Source: Halichondria panicea
Taxonomy: Eukaryota; Porifera; Demospongiae; Suberitida; Halichondriidae
Length of the DNA: 64,000 nucleotides
Reading direction: 5' to 3'
Assembly (NCBI RefSeq): GCF_963675165.1
Contig: NC_087382.1
Span: forward strand, 868,001 to 932,000
The notes beneath the pieces were generated by a model, which worked only from the letters and a program-made list of their open reading frames with translations, was not told the DNA's origin and did no database searches. The position numbers were made by a program, and so were the translations under genes. Below, one piece after another: positions 10,880 through 22,133 of the stretch (within the stretch, counting starts at the first letter, position 1; every line of letters begins with the position of its first letter).

Positions 10880-11482
10880 GTGAAAAAAGGAAAACAACAC
10901 TCAGCGATAACCAGCCCTCTACACTTATGCATATGTACCCACCTGCCTGTAGAGTGTTCTAATAATTGCCAACAAGAGGGGATAATGCGTAAGGACCTTC
11001 AAAATCATCTAGACAAAGAATGCACAAAGAAACAAGTATATTGCAAGTATTGTGACGAACGTGGTACTTTTGAGTATATAACTGACACGCATTTAGAGGA
11101 GTGCCTACATGTCCCGATAAATTGCCCCATGCAGGGGATGTTTAGAAGACAATATCACAAGAAGTACGCTATAGACAGTCACAAACTAGTATGTAAAATG
11201 GAGCCTATACAATGCACTTTTTACGAGTTAGGCTGTAAGGAAAATATACTACGGAAAGATTTGGAGACACATAATGAGCAGAGCATACAGCAACACTTGG
11301 TCTTAATGATGAAGACGGGGGCTACTGTACACAGCAGTTTAAGAATGGAGAATGAAGCTATGAAAACTGAAATTGAAACCTTGAGGACAGAAATGGATGC
11401 ATCGAGAGGAGAGTTGGAAGAGCTGAGACTAGAACACACACAATTGAAGGAACATAATGAGGAGCTAGATCAGGTGGACTAG
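10880..11482 (+). CDS. RING-less zinc-finger/coiled-coil protein, 200 aa
   Basis: Longest member of the sister family. Fingers: CSNNC-x-H-x-C, then YCKYC-x-H-x-C. A third finger is damaged: four extra bases near 11130 and two near 11172 cancel out, so residues ~101-120 are read out of frame and one Cys pair (CPRGC in relatives) is lost. The last finger and a strongly heptad-like coiled coil (from ~MKTGATV to LDQVD) are intact. There is no RING and no C-terminal domain. If expressed it could pair through its coiled coil and act as a RING-less partner; this is inference. It may equally be a pseudogene with compensating frameshifts. The start is uncertain; upstream codons are open only for a short way. 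Confidence 0.6.
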   Translation: MKKGKQHSAITSPLHLCICTHLPVECSNNCQQEGIMRKDLQNHLDKECTKKQVYCKYCDERGTFEYITDTHLEECLHVPINCPMQGMFRRQYHKKYAIDSHKLVCKMEPIQCTFYELGCKENILRKDLETHNEQSIQQHLVLMMKTGATVHSSLRMENEAMKTEIETLRTEMDASRGELEELRLEHTQLKEHNEELDQVD

Positions 11483-11910
11483 CTAGAGTGCAGTGTGCAT
11501 GTATTAATGAATGTGTTTGTGCTAATGACAGATTGTGCAGTATTACAACAACACAGCATGCATGAGGGGGTCACTGACGTCAGACCTGGCTAGGAGGGAT
11601 CTATATGGGATAAACATGCACATTGTGATGGAATAGCACCATTAAATTAATGTGAGGCATGAATCGTAGCCAAACTTTGAACTTTTGTGTGCAAATTAAG
11701 AAACTATGAATTCCCTTACATGCAGCATGCATGCCTTTTTACTAGCTTGTAACTGATAGCTAACCTGGTGCTGAACTTGTTGACACCTCCACCTTCATTG
11801 TCCTCGTGGTCAGAGAACACAAGAGCTCTTTTGTGAAACTGCAAGGAATGAGGCTAGAGTTATATAGGAGCGTCTATATTTGTGGGTGGTTTGACCTTGT
11901 ACAAATATCA
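11483..11910 (+). other. 3' trailer of the finger/coiled-coil family
   Basis: Shared with 17592, 21476 and 39722 (lines such as GAGTGCAGTGTGCATGTATT and GGGGGTCACTGACGTCAGAC). No ORF; ends at a MITE. Confidence 0.6.
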
Positions 11911-12243
11911 TACTTCTTCTAAATAAGGCGCCTCTTTTTAATAATTACGATATGAGCAAGGGCCATAATTAAAGACAGAAAAATTAGATTTGGTCCAAGG
12001 AGGCGCGTATTTAGAAGGGCGCCTTACAAATAGGGGTTATTTGAACAATCTTGGTATCCTCGATTCCAGGCCGTGTCTCATCATCTTCAAGCTTTCTGAA
12101 AAAAGATGGTGTTAGCCTCCATTTACAACGCGCCACCAAAAAATAATCTCTCTAGCCACGTGGAGCTCTATATGGAGACTTTAAAATTACTTTTCAGTCT
12201 GGGTGGCGCCTTATTAGAAGGGCGCCTTATTTAGAAGAAGTAC
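11911..12243. mobile_element. MITE, TACTTCTTCTAAATAAGGCGCC family, copy 1
   Basis: Ends TACTTCTTCTAAATAAGGCG and CGCCTTATTTAGAAGAAGTA are inverted repeats; more GGCGCCTTA motifs lie inside. It sits in the leader of the next TRAF-like copy. A second copy at 21763-22098 has the same flanks on both sides, so it was duplicated along with the surrounding block rather than inserted twice. Confidence 0.85.
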
Positions 12244-12281
12244 GGTAAGTAGAAGCTAACACAAGAAGCATCAGTATAGCA

Positions 12282-14219
12282 ATGTCTACTCCTAATCCAG
12301 AGCCAGTGTTTGTCAAAGAGCTAGCTGATAAGTACAAGTGTAGTATTTGTACTAACCTTCTAGACACGCCAGTTCTAACTGAATGCTGTGGACAGCACTT
12401 TTGCAAAGCTTGTATAGGAAAGTGGATTATACGAAAAAGAAATCTATTTTCCCTCAGTGTCGAGCAGAAAACTTCAATAATATAGTCTCTTAGCCGATAA
12501 TCAGAGAGATCAAAGAGCTGGGAGTGTATTGTATGAATCGTTACAACGGGTGTAAAACAGTTATCAAATATGGAGATTTTCAGAAGCACGTGGACGAGTG
12601 CCCGTTTGGAGTTGTTGAATGCACCAACGATTGTGGTATGGGCGGATTGCTAAGAAAAGACCTCGAACAACATCGCAAACAAGTGTGTCCTAATCAAATA
12701 GTTCACTGTGAGCTTTAATTGTAATGAAGAGGGTAAGCATTTGGTAATAGTTTTTTTTTTTTTTTTTTTTTTTTACAATTCAGCGAAAGCCAGGATACAA
12801 TAAAATAGCAGAAGCTAATAAGTTAGTACCCTAAAAAATATATATAATATTATATAATTATATATAGTGTAACTATACCTATTCAAAGAATGCTAAGTAC
12901 TATACAGGGTCATTAAGCATAGACTTAAGGGAGTACAAGTGCTGATTATAAGTTCACAATTTGCCATAATCCTGTTCCACAGTTCAATGGTCCTTGGGAA
13001 AAAGGAGTTACTATGGACTGATGTTATGCATGATACTGGAGTCAGAGACAAATTGTTAACATGTCTTGTATTGTATGTTAATTGTCTCTTCTTAGGTGTG
13101 TCCTCATAGTAACTTATATTATACATAATTTTGAATAAATGGTGCAGACTGGCCAATGCCCTTCTCTGACCCAGCGTTGGTAGTTCTGCTCGTTTCAAAA
13201 GTTCCAAATAGCTGATAGAGTAATCCCACTGTTTTAGGCAAACCTTTAATGCAAACTTCTGGACTTTTTCCATATCCTTGATAATGCATTTTAAGTGTGG
13301 GTTCCAAACGATTGAAGCATACTCTAGTTTTGGTCTAATAGTTGGACAACACATACAAACTTGCCCTAGCGTTATTCTAGAATGCCCTAACAAATGCAAC
13401 GAGAAAGTAAAGAGAAAAGATATCGAAGAGCACAGAAACGAGTGTCCATTCGAGGAAGTGGATTGTCCTTTCAAAGAGGCTGGTTGTGAGGTGAGGCTGC
13501 CTCGTAAACATCTTGAAAAGCATGAAGCGTCTAGCATGCAAAACCATCTTTGACTCAACATGACAACTACTGATACTGTCAATACAGCTATGACTAATGT
13601 CAATACAGCTCTAGCTAATTTCAATACAGCCATGGCTACCGTTACGAGAGAGAATAAGGAACTAAAAAGAAGTCACGATGAACTAAAAAGAGATTTTGAT
13701 ACGATTTTATCAGTTGTATCGACAGAGCTTAGTTTATTGGACATTCCCCCAAGCGATAAGAAACCACTGGATGGTATTAGAACTGTACTAACCTCCCTAA
13801 CCTCAATGATACAACCTGATGGCAAGACTCACTGTGTACACATGAGCAACATATTGGGATTATTCAGAGATCCAGAATTAAAGAGTTTTTCTAACATCCT
13901 TCGAGCCAGTTCACCACCACTATGCATTCTCCCGGGATTCAAAATCTACCTTACATTTGGTAATGATTGTGTTAGCAAACGATTTTTTCTTCTGTTGGAG
14001 AAAAGTGCTATCCATGGTTACCCCGAGACTGTGTCTATTGAAGTGCAGCCTACAACAGGACAACCATTCTCGTGTTCCTTAAAAGACCTCCAACATTCTT
14101 GTGACATACATCGTGACTCAGGAAGAAAAGTTAGGGTTATGATGGGGGATATAATTTATTACCCAATCTAGTTTCAGACGATTTCTATGCAAACATTAGG
14201 ATCACTGATATTTCTTGTA
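12282..14219 (+). pseudogene. TRAF-like copy split by a retrotransposon
   Basis: Start MSTPNPEPVF; RING intact to WIIRKR, then a base loss in an A-run (near 12438) shifts the frame, and a TAG follows near 12489. Fingers 1-3 resume at 12524-12718. A LINE fragment interrupts finger 3 at 12751-13335. Fingers 4-5 read from 13341; a CGA to TGA stop (13552) falls in the HLRL line. The rest (13560-14171) is open but the end is shifted by three-to-four extra bases near 14152. Copy 22134 has the same TGA, so that lesion is older than their separation. Confidence 0.9.
12751..13335 (-). mobile_element. 5'-truncated non-LTR retrotransposon (RT C-terminus)
   Basis: On the - strand it codes the end of a CR1/Jockey/L2-type reverse transcriptase ORF: RPKLEYASIVWNP opens the recognisable C-terminal region, and a stop lies at 12893. 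The 3' end is a 24-base T run on the + strand (12751-12774), i.e. a poly-A tail. The host sequence GGTAATAGTTGG is split, with TAATAG on both sides as target duplication. Being 5' truncated and tailed, it is a typical dead-on-arrival insertion. The 246-codon - strand frame over this area is part LINE and part antisense TRAF and is not a gene. Confidence 0.9.
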
Positions 14220-14612
14220 GAGCAGAGACAACCTAGAAACTGTAGATGTAGGGGAAAGCCTTCTAATTATGTGTATATACCCCAATATACCACACACACA
14301 GTATCTTAGTGTTATTGTGCTATGTGAGTATTACTTTGTGGAAACAACAATGATCATTGTTATAATTAAAAGCAAGTAAATTATCGAGAGCACTGAAATT
14401 TAAAACACAATTCTCGGCTCAAGTAAACACAATTCTCGGCCATTGGTTACACACAACGACATACAGTAGCCACAAGCGACCAATAGAATCACCAAACAGT
14501 AGTACCATACGTTAAATACCACACTCACTAGGCCACACCCACTACAAGCAAACTACGTATGCATGTATTAACTGATATTGTTTTAATAAGGCACCTCATA
14601 CGATTATGCACA

Positions 14613-14957
14613 CTTAGATCATGTTTGCCATAAATACTGCAATTTGATTGGCTAAAGAAAGTGTTCTATCCAACTTAGAAAATCATGTACTTATTTAGAA
14701 AATCATGTACTTACTTAGAAAATCATGTACTTCACTTTGAAAATCATGTAGCAAAGATTAGATAAGAACATTCAAATTTGATTGGCTGAATACTCACGGT
14801 TGCTATGATCTAAAATGCTTAGACACTGTTTAGGAAGTTTCCACATGATTTAGAAGTCCTCAGGGCTAGTAGAACCCTCACTGCGTTCGGGATACTACAA
14901 CCAGCCCTTTGGGCTTCTAAATCATGTAGAAACTTCCTAAACAGTGTCTAACTATTA
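14613..14957. mobile_element. Insertion with inverted repeats and AAATCATGTA tandem motif
   Basis: Absent from the matching spacers at 8430 and 43085. The right part is an inverted repeat: TTAGACACTGTTTAGGAAGT... near 14820 against ...ACTTCCTAAACAGTGTCTAA near 14930, about 37 bases per arm. The left part holds three tandem copies of a ~23-bp unit, TTAGAAAATCATGTACTTA. A scrap of the same family is near 32390-32425. Confidence 0.75.
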
Positions 14958-15310
14958 TATAGAACAATGTATGGCTATTCCCTATATAGTAACCACTCAT
15001 CACATGACTCTCCGGCCTACACCAACTCTGCATGAGGTTCGACGAGTAAATTATAATTAGAATGACAGATGTCTTCACTACGTATACTTTGATTTTTATG
15101 ACCCAGCAATAAGAGCACTGTAGACTTCCTCAACCACAAGTAAGAGTCTATAAAGTGAACACCTCACAACAGCTAACAAGAGAGAAGAACAACACACTAA
15201 ACCAGCTTACACAGCTTATAATAATTCCATGCATATATACACATTCTCAAACGATAGCGCCCATACACATAAATATACGTACATGCAGTGATGTGCTCAC
15301 ACTGGTAAAT

Positions 15311-15330
15311 GGTGGTCGGTACTAACCACC
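15311..15330. promoter_or_regulatory. 20-bp dyad upstream of TRAF-like gene 15529
   Basis: Identical to 8801-8820, about 250 bp before the ATG at 15562. The leader then carries a GAATTGCAG acceptor-like site and the upstream ATG at 15426 (17 codons with stop). Confidence 0.5.
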
Positions 15331-15528
15331 TTTAGACGAAAATAACAAACTTTTATAGGCTTAGTTTAAAATTAAATGTTGTGTGTTGAATTGCAGAATT
15401 GCATGAGTATTGAAAAATAGCCACCATGGCACTTGAAAATTTTGCATGCAGACAACCTAGCATGGAACCTTTTTAGGAATGCCTATATTTAGTACTGCAC
15501 ATTATGTGGTCAGCATGAGCAAAGAAGT

Positions 15529-16818
15529 ATGGAAGCTAACACAAGAAGCATCAGTATAGCTATGGCTACTCCTAATCCAGAGCCAGTGTTTGTCAAAGAG
15601 TTAGCTGATAAGTACAAGTGTAGTATTTGTTTGAACCTTCTAGACACGCCAGTTCTAACTGAATGCTGTGGACAGCATTATTGCAAAGCTTGTATAGAAA
15701 AGTGGATCATACGAAAAAACGAATCGATTTGCCCTCACTGTCGAGCAAAAAACTTCAATAAGATAGTTTCCCAGCCGATAATCAGAGAGATCAAAGAGCT
15801 GAGAGTGTATTGTATGAATCGTAAAAACGGGTGTAAAGCTGTTATCAAACATGAAGATTTTCAGAAGCACGTGGACGAGTGCTCGTTTGGAGTTGTCAAA
15901 TGCACCAATGATTGTGGTACGCGCGGATTGCTAAAAAATGACCTCAAACAACATTGCAAACAAGAGTGTCCTAATCGAATAGTGCACTGTAAGCTTTGTA
16001 ACAAAGAGGGTAAGCATTCGGTAATAGTTGGAAGGCACAAGCGTACTTGCCCTAACGTCATCTTAGAATGCCCTAACAAATGCGACAAGAACATAAAGAG
16101 AAAAGATATCAGAAAGCACAGAAACGAGTGTCTACTTGAGATTGTAGATTGTCCTTTCAAAGAGGCTGGTTGTGAAGTGAGGCTGCCTCGAATAGATACC
16201 GAAGATCATGAAGCATCTAGCATGCAAAGCCATCTTAGACTTGCTATGACAACTAACAAGAGGGAGAAAAACGAGCTAACAAGAAAACACGATGAACTAA
16301 AACGAGATTTTGACAATCTTCTATCAGTTGTATCGACAGAGCTTAGTTCAATACATATTTCCCCAAACGATGAGACACCCATTAGTGGTATTAGAACAAT
16401 ACTAACCTCCCTAACCACAATGATTCAACCTGATGGCATTAAGGCTCACTGTGTACACATGAGCAACAAACTGGGAATATTTAGGGAGCCAGAATTAGAG
16501 GAATATTATGATATTCTTCAAGCCAGTTCACCAGCACTATGCATATACCCGGGATTCAGAACCTACCTTGTATTTGGTAAGAATCGGTTATTGTTGGTGT
16601 TGGAGGAAAGTGATATCCATGGTTACCCCGAGACTCTGTCTATTGAAGTGCAGTCTACAACAGGACAATCATTCTCACGTTCTCTAAGTGACCTCACATG
16701 TACAGCAACCAAGCAATGTAACTCCGGAAGAGAATTTAGATTCATGGTGGGTACTACGTTACCTTTTCGAGTTTCAAACGATTTCTATGCGAACATTAAG
16801 ATCACTGACATTTCTTAG
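15529..16818 (+). CDS. TRAF-like RING / zinc-finger protein, 429 aa, intact
   Basis: Open throughout. The frame has an upstream ATG at 15529, but comparison with paralogs favours the ATG at 15562 (MATPNPEPVF), giving 418 aa. RING with Cys pairs CSIC, CKAC, CPHC and CCGQHYC in the middle; five TRAF-type fingers; a coiled coil shorter than in gene 3246; then the family C-terminal domain (CIYPGF, HGYPETLSIEVQ, SGREFRFMVG, ending ITDIS). It belongs to the subfamily marked by QASSPALC and LLLVLEESDIHGYPE. Copy 9025 is its decayed twin, and fragments 1470 and 38150-38514 share its C-terminal half. Role by family only: signalling adaptor or ubiquitin ligase. Confidence 0.9.
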   Translation: MEANTRSISIAMATPNPEPVFVKELADKYKCSICLNLLDTPVLTECCGQHYCKACIEKWIIRKNESICPHCRAKNFNKIVSQPIIREIKELRVYCMNRKNGCKAVIKHEDFQKHVDECSFGVVKCTNDCGTRGLLKNDLKQHCKQECPNRIVHCKLCNKEGKHSVIVGRHKRTCPNVILECPNKCDKNIKRKDIRKHRNECLLEIVDCPFKEAGCEVRLPRIDTEDHEASSMQSHLRLAMTTNKREKNELTRKHDELKRDFDNLLSVVSTELSSIHISPNDETPISGIRTILTSLTTMIQPDGIKAHCVHMSNKLGIFREPELEEYYDILQASSPALCIYPGFRTYLVFGKNRLLLVLEESDIHGYPETLSIEVQSTTGQSFSRSLSDLTCTATKQCNSGREFRFMVGTTLPFRVSNDFYANIKITDIS

Positions 16819-17059
16819 AGCAGAGACAACCTAGCAACTGTAGACGAAAGCCGTCTATAATGTGTGTATACCCCAAACACAAAGTGTTTTAGTGTTCTTA
16901 ATTGTACTACAAGTAGACTTGGTTTTATTCAAAGCTAACTAAGGGCATACGTATATTATACGCAGGCGCCTTGCGGAAGCTCTGTGCATGTTGCTAAGTA
17001 AATGAAAGAGGTACAAAAATGAAGAGTTGGCTGACATAGGATCGACATTGAAAGGGGTG

Positions 17060-17591
17060 ACTTATGCATATGTACCCACCTGCCTGTGGAGTGCTCTAAT
17101 GATTGCCAACAAGAGAGGATAATGCGTAAGGACCTTCAAAATCATCTAGACAAAGAATGCACAAAGAGACAAGTATATTGTGAGTATTGCGGTAAACGTG
17201 GTCATTTTGAGTACAATTAGAGGAGTGCCTACATGTCCCGATAAATTGCCCAAGGGGATGTTTAGAAGACAATATCACAAGAAGTACGCTAGACAGTCAC
17301 AAACTAGTATGTAAAATGGAGCCCATACAATGCACATTTTATGAGTTAGGCTGTAAGGCTACGGAAAGATTTGGAGACACATAATGAGCAGAGCATGCAG
17401 CAACACTTGGTCTTAATGATGAAGACGGGGGCTACAGTACAGAGCAGTTTAAGAATGGAGAATGAAGCTATGAAAACTGAAATTGAAACTTGAGGACAGA
17501 AATGGATGCATTGAGAGGAGAGTTGGAAGAGCTGAGACTAGAACACACACAATTGAAGGAACATAATGAGGAGCTAGATCAGGTGGACTAG
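17060..17591 (+). pseudogene. RING-less finger/coiled-coil family copy 3, broken
   Basis: Reads CSNDCQQERIMRKDLQNHL and further fingers, but a run of ~20 bases is missing near 17215 (the EYITDTHLEE line), the CKENI line is cut near 17356, and one base is lost near 17491 in the coiled coil (GAAACTTGAGG), giving a TGA. Lies ~240 bp behind gene 15529, the cassette order. Confidence 0.8.
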
Positions 17592-17769
17592 CTAGAGTGC
17601 AGTGTGCATGTATTAATGAATGTGTTTGTGTTAATGACAGATTGTGCAGTATTACAACAACACTGCATGCATGAGGGGGTCACTGACGTCAGACCAGGCT
17701 AGGAGGGATCTGTATGAGATAAACGTGCACATTGTAATGGAATAGCAAGAATCATTAAATGTAAGGCAT

Positions 17770-17925
17770 CAGAGGAGGTACGACAGGCGTGGTGCAGCAC
17801 AAGCAATTAGCCTTTGATTGAGCAATAATTATCCGCCCACGCCCGCCCACGTCGTATGTTTTTGCTGAGAGTAATCAGAGGCTAATTACTTGAGCTGCAC
17901 CGCGCCTGTCGTTACCTCCTCTGGT
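17770..17925. mobile_element. MITE, CAGAGGAGGTACGACAGGCG family
   Basis: Inverted ends CAGAGGAGGTACGACAGGCG / CGCCTGTCGTTACCTCCTCTG-like, with GTGGTGCAGC against GCTGCACCGC just inside, ~155 bp in all. Outer bases are shared with the element at 5364, the inner ones are not. Confidence 0.8.
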
Positions 17926-18707
17926 AAGGCATGAATCATAGCCAAACTTTGAACTTTTGTGTGTGCACAAAGGAACTATGAATTCTCTTACAGCATGCCT
18001 GTTTGGAGCAATGGTTGATTAAGCTAATAGCTATAACCTAGATCAAACAGGGCACGGAATCAGACTCTTGGCAGCTAAAAATAGACCAGTGCTTGTGTTT
18101 GGCAGGTAATACGCAATTGAACTTTGACCTAAGTAATGTGAGTCTAAAACACTTCCTTTGACTCGCGGATGTCGTACCTCCTCTGCATAGTTTCACCTCT
18201 GATTCCATACATGTAATAACCACTAATCACATGACTCCCAGCCTACAACAACTGACCTTTATAGCCTGAGGCTTCCTCAACCACAAATAAGAGCCAAAGG
18301 TGAACAACCTTCAGCTATAGTACACACAACAGCTATATAACAAGAGAGAAGAACAGCACACTAAAAAGAGACTGTACAGATTTTACATGCAGTTCAATAC
18401 ACATCCTCAAACGATAGGACCCCCATGCATGAATATGCAGGGATATGCTCCCATGCGCTATGCACTGGTCAGTGGTGATGGTGTTTGGTACTAAGGACCT
18501 CTATAGACACAACCACCACTTCAGTCTTAGGCCTAGTTTACCTTTGTGATTGCAGGATTGAATATTATAACCATCATGCATGGCACTTGAACGTTCTACA
18601 GACAGCATGATGCCTTTTTAGGAGTGTCTATATTTAGTACTGCATATTTTGTGGTCCATGACTTTAGACAAAGAAATAGAAGCTAACAAAAAGAATCACC
18701 AGTAGCT
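17926..18707 (+). other. Spacer and leader of TRAF-like gene 18708
   Basis: Close to 5400-6034 (same GTTGATTAAGC, CAGACTCTTGGCAGC and CGCGGATGTCGTACC lines), so genes 6035 and 18708 were duplicated together with this spacer. A solo MITE end is at 18169-18185, and a decayed dyad near 18478-18496. The upstream ATG in the leader (18580) opens a short frame ending in MPF and a stop. Confidence 0.65.
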
Positions 18708-19958
18708 ATGGCTACTCCTAATCTAGAGCCAGTGTTTGTCAAAGAGCTAGCTGATAAGTACAAGTGTAGTATTTGTACTAACCTTCTAGACACACCAGTT
18801 CTAACTGAATGCTGTGGACAGCACTTTTGCAAAGTTTGTATAGAAAAGTGGATCATACGAAAAAAGGAATCGATTTGCCCTCACTGTCGAGCAGAAAACT
18901 TCAATAAGATTGTTTCCCAGCCGATAATCAGAGAGATCAAAGAGCTTGGGGTGTATTGTACGAATCATAAAAACGGGTGCAAAGTGGTTATCAATTATGG
19001 AGATTTTCAAAAGCACGTGGACGAGTGCCCGTTTGGAGGTGTCGAATGCACCAACGATTGTGGTACGAGCGGATTACTAAGAAAAGACCTCGAACACCAT
19101 CGCAAACAAGTGTGTCCTAATCGAATAGTGCACTGTGAGCTTTGTAACAAAGAGGGTAAGATTTTGATAATAGTTGGAAGGCACAAACGATTTTGCCCTA
19201 ACGTCGTCTCAGCATGCCCTAACAAATGCAACGAGAAATTAAAGAGAAAAGATATCAAAAAACACAGAAACGAGTGTACACTTGAGAAAGTGGATTGTCC
19301 TTTCAGGGAGGCTGGTTGTGAAGTGAGGCTGCTTCGTAAAGATATCTCAGAGCATGAAACGACTAGCATTCAAAGCCATCTCCGACTCACCATGAAAACT
19401 ATGACTACTGTTAAAAGAGAAAATAACAAACTAAAAGGAGACGTTAATACAATATTATCAGTTGTATCAACAGAGCTTAGTTCAATGGACATTCCCCCAA
19501 CCCATACGAAACCAATGAATGGTATTAGAACAATATTAACTTCCCTAACTACAATGATACAACCTGATGGCAAGACTCACTGTGCACACATAAGCAACAA
19601 ACTGGGACTATTCAGAGATCCAGAATTAAAAGTTTTTTCTAGCTTTACTCAAGCCAGTTCACCAGCACTATACATACACCCGGGATTCAACATCTACTTT
19701 GCATTTAGTAATGATAGTTATAGAAAACTATTTTTGCTTTTGTTGGAGAAAAGTGCTATCCATGGTTATCCCAAGACTCTGTCTATCGAAGTGCAGTCTA
19801 CAACAGGACAATTCTCATGTTCTCTAAGTGACTTCATATGTGCATCAACCCAGCAATTATACTCAGGAAGAGAATTTAGGTTCATGACGGGTAATACGTT
19901 ACCTATTCTAGTTACAAACGATTTCTATATGAACATTAGGATCACTGACATTTCTTAG
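18708..19958 (+). CDS. TRAF-like RING / zinc-finger protein, 416 aa, intact
   Basis: Start MATPNLEPVF. RING (CSIC, CCGQHFC, CKVC became FCKVC, CPHC), five TRAF-type fingers with the spacing of gene 3246, a shorter coiled coil (KRENNKLKGDVNT; one heptad block absent), then the unassigned C-terminal domain ending ITDIS. A few unusual replacements: KILIIVGRHKRFC in finger 3 and CAHISNKLG for CVHMSNKLG. The spacer upstream matches that of pseudogene 6035. A RING-less finger copy follows at 20880 after a MITE, another cassette. Confidence 0.9.
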   Translation: MATPNLEPVFVKELADKYKCSICTNLLDTPVLTECCGQHFCKVCIEKWIIRKKESICPHCRAENFNKIVSQPIIREIKELGVYCTNHKNGCKVVINYGDFQKHVDECPFGGVECTNDCGTSGLLRKDLEHHRKQVCPNRIVHCELCNKEGKILIIVGRHKRFCPNVVSACPNKCNEKLKRKDIKKHRNECTLEKVDCPFREAGCEVRLLRKDISEHETTSIQSHLRLTMKTMTTVKRENNKLKGDVNTILSVVSTELSSMDIPPTHTKPMNGIRTILTSLTTMIQPDGKTHCAHISNKLGLFRDPELKVFSSFTQASSPALYIHPGFNIYFAFSNDSYRKLFLLLLEKSAIHGYPKTLSIEVQSTTGQFSCSLSDFICASTQQLYSGREFRFMTGNTLPILVTNDFYMNIRITDIS

Positions 19959-20172
19959 AGCAGAGACAACCTAGCAACTGTAGATGTAGAGGAGAGCCTT
20001 CTATAATATGTGTATATACCACACACAAAGTGTTTTAATGTTCTAAGACTTGTGCTATACTTATATCGAGTATTATATTTGTGGAAACAGTTTACAAAGC
20101 GTTAATTGTGAACCTACATGTATAATGTAGTAAACTTTTTTAATCAACCTTCGGAGGAAAATTAAACTCAAG

Positions 20173-20591
20173 TACCGTATCTACTTGATTAAACACCCTC
20201 CTTGATTAAACGCCCAGGGTAAAAGCTCTGTCTTTGTCAATAAACGTCCATCTTAAATAATCGCCCATATATGGGGCGTGGCACTGTGGGTGGAGCTGAA
20301 ATAGCACATGGAATCCAGTTGCAAGCATGGCAGCATAGAATAATAATACTTTTTATGATGCATCGATGGCAGAGAGAGAGAGATACCGACACAGAGGGCA
20401 CTCCTATGACTTAAATTTAAGCTGAGAAATAGATTCCCAAGAAGAGCACAATAACTGCTGCTGTGCAAGAGTTTTGGAGTAGACATAACAATAAACGCCC
20501 TCCTCTTTAAACGCCCTCCTCGTTTAAACGCCCCCTCTAAAGACTTCGATCTGAAATAAACGCCCGGGCGTTTAATCAAGTAAATACCGTA
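20173..20591. mobile_element. MITE, TACCGTATTTACTTGATTAA family, copy 2
   Basis: TACCGTATCTACTTGATTAA at the left and TTAATCAAGTAAATACCGTA at the right; internal GGGCGTTTA-type repeats, ~420 bp. Opposite internal orientation to the copy at 4941. The 136-codon - strand frame here has no family resemblance. Confidence 0.9.
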
Positions 20592-20879
20592 TATGGATAA
20601 GACAACACACAACGACATATAGTAGCCACAAGCGACCAATAGGATCACTGAACAGTATACCACACATCATTACTAATAATCACATCTCTCACTAGACCAC
20701 ACCCACCACAAGCAAACTATCCACTGATATTACAGTTTCCAATGAACGTCTAATAACTGCTGGACAACCATACAAATTTGATATAGCATACCAAGAGAAA
20801 ATTACGTTCAAGAAGGATTCAGACGAGCATCTTAAAGAGCATTGTCAAAGCCAAAAAACTAATTGCCAGCATTGTTGAA

Positions 20880-21475
20880 AGAAAGACCAGAAAACACTCA
20901 GCAATAACTAGCCCACTACACTTACGTACATGTACCCACTTGCCTGTGAAGTGTTCTAATAATTGCCAACAAGAGGGGATAATGCGTAAGGACATTCAAA
21001 ATCATTTAGACAAAGAATGCGCAAAGAGACAAGTATATTGCGAGTATTGTGACGAACGTGGTGCTTTTGAGTATATAACTGACACGCATTTAGAGGAGTG
21101 CTTACATGTCCCGATAAATTGCCCCAGGGGATGTTTAGAAGAGGATATCACAAGAAGTACGCTAGACGGTCACAAACTAGTATGTAAAATGGAACCTATA
21201 TACAATGCACTTTTTACGAGTTAGGCTGTAAGGAAAATATACTACGGAAAGATCTGGAGAGACATAGTGAGCAGAGCATGCAGCAACACTTGGTATTAAT
21301 GATGAAGACGGGGGCTACTGTACAGAGCAGTTTAAGAATGGAGAATGAAGCTATGAAAACTGAAATTGACACCTTGAGGACAGAAATGGATGCATTGAGA
21401 GGAGAGTTGGAGGAGCTGAGACTAGAACACACACAATTGAAGGAACAGAATGAGGAGCTAGATCAGGTGGACTAG
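20880..21475 (+). pseudogene. RING-less finger/coiled-coil family copy 4, frameshifted
   Basis: The first 94 codons from 20940 read three fingers cleanly (CSNNC, CEYC, CPRGC). Two extra bases near 21200 (CCTATATACAATG instead of CCTATACAATG) then shift the frame. From 21278 the coiled coil is open to LDQVD. The same extra TA pair is in copy 39130, so the lesion is inherited by both. Relative to 10880 this copy keeps the finger that 10880 lost. Confidence 0.8.
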
Positions 21476-21762
21476 CTAGAGTGCAGTGTGCATGTATTAA
21501 TGAATGTGTTTGTGCTAATGACAGATTGTATGTGCAGTATTACAACAACACTGCATGCATCAGGGGGTCACTGACTTCAGACCAGGTTAAGAAAGATCTA
21601 TATGGGATAAACATCCACATTGTAATGGAATAGATTAATGTGAGGCATGAATCATAGCCAAACTTTGAACTTTTGTGTGCAAATTACTTCCCTTACATGC
21701 AGCGTGCATGCCTTTTTAGGAGTGTCTATATTTGTGGGTGGTTTGACCTTGTACAAATATCG

Positions 21763-22098
21763 TACTTCTTCTAAATAAGGCACCTCTTTTTAATAATTAC
21801 GATATGAGCAAGGGCCATAATTAGAGACAGAAAAATTAGATTTGGTCCGGGGAGGCGCGTATTTAGAAGGGCGCCTTATAAATAGGGGTTATTTGAACAA
21901 TCTTGGTGTCCTCGATTCCAGGCCGTGTCTCATCATCCTCAAGTTTTCTGAAAAAATATGTGATGTTAGCCTCCATTTACAACGCGCCACCAAAAAATAA
22001 TCTCTCTAGCCACGTGGAGCTCTATATGGAGACTTTAAAATTACTTTTCAGTCTGGGTGGCGCCTTATTAGAAGGGCACCTTATTTAGAAGAAGTACG
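21763..22098. mobile_element. MITE, TACTTCTTCTAAATAAGGCGCC family, copy 2
   Basis: Same ends and flanks as 11911-12243, directly before TRAF-like copy 22134. Part of a duplicated block running from the RING-less copy through the MITE into the next TRAF-like copy. Confidence 0.85.
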
Positions 22099-22133
22099 GT
22101 AAGTAGAAGCTAACACAAGAAGCATCAGTAGCA

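Noticed and set aside
12893-13633. 246-codon - strand frame
   Set aside because: Fusion of a LINE reverse-transcriptase end with antisense TRAF-like codons; kept only as a retrotransposon fragment.
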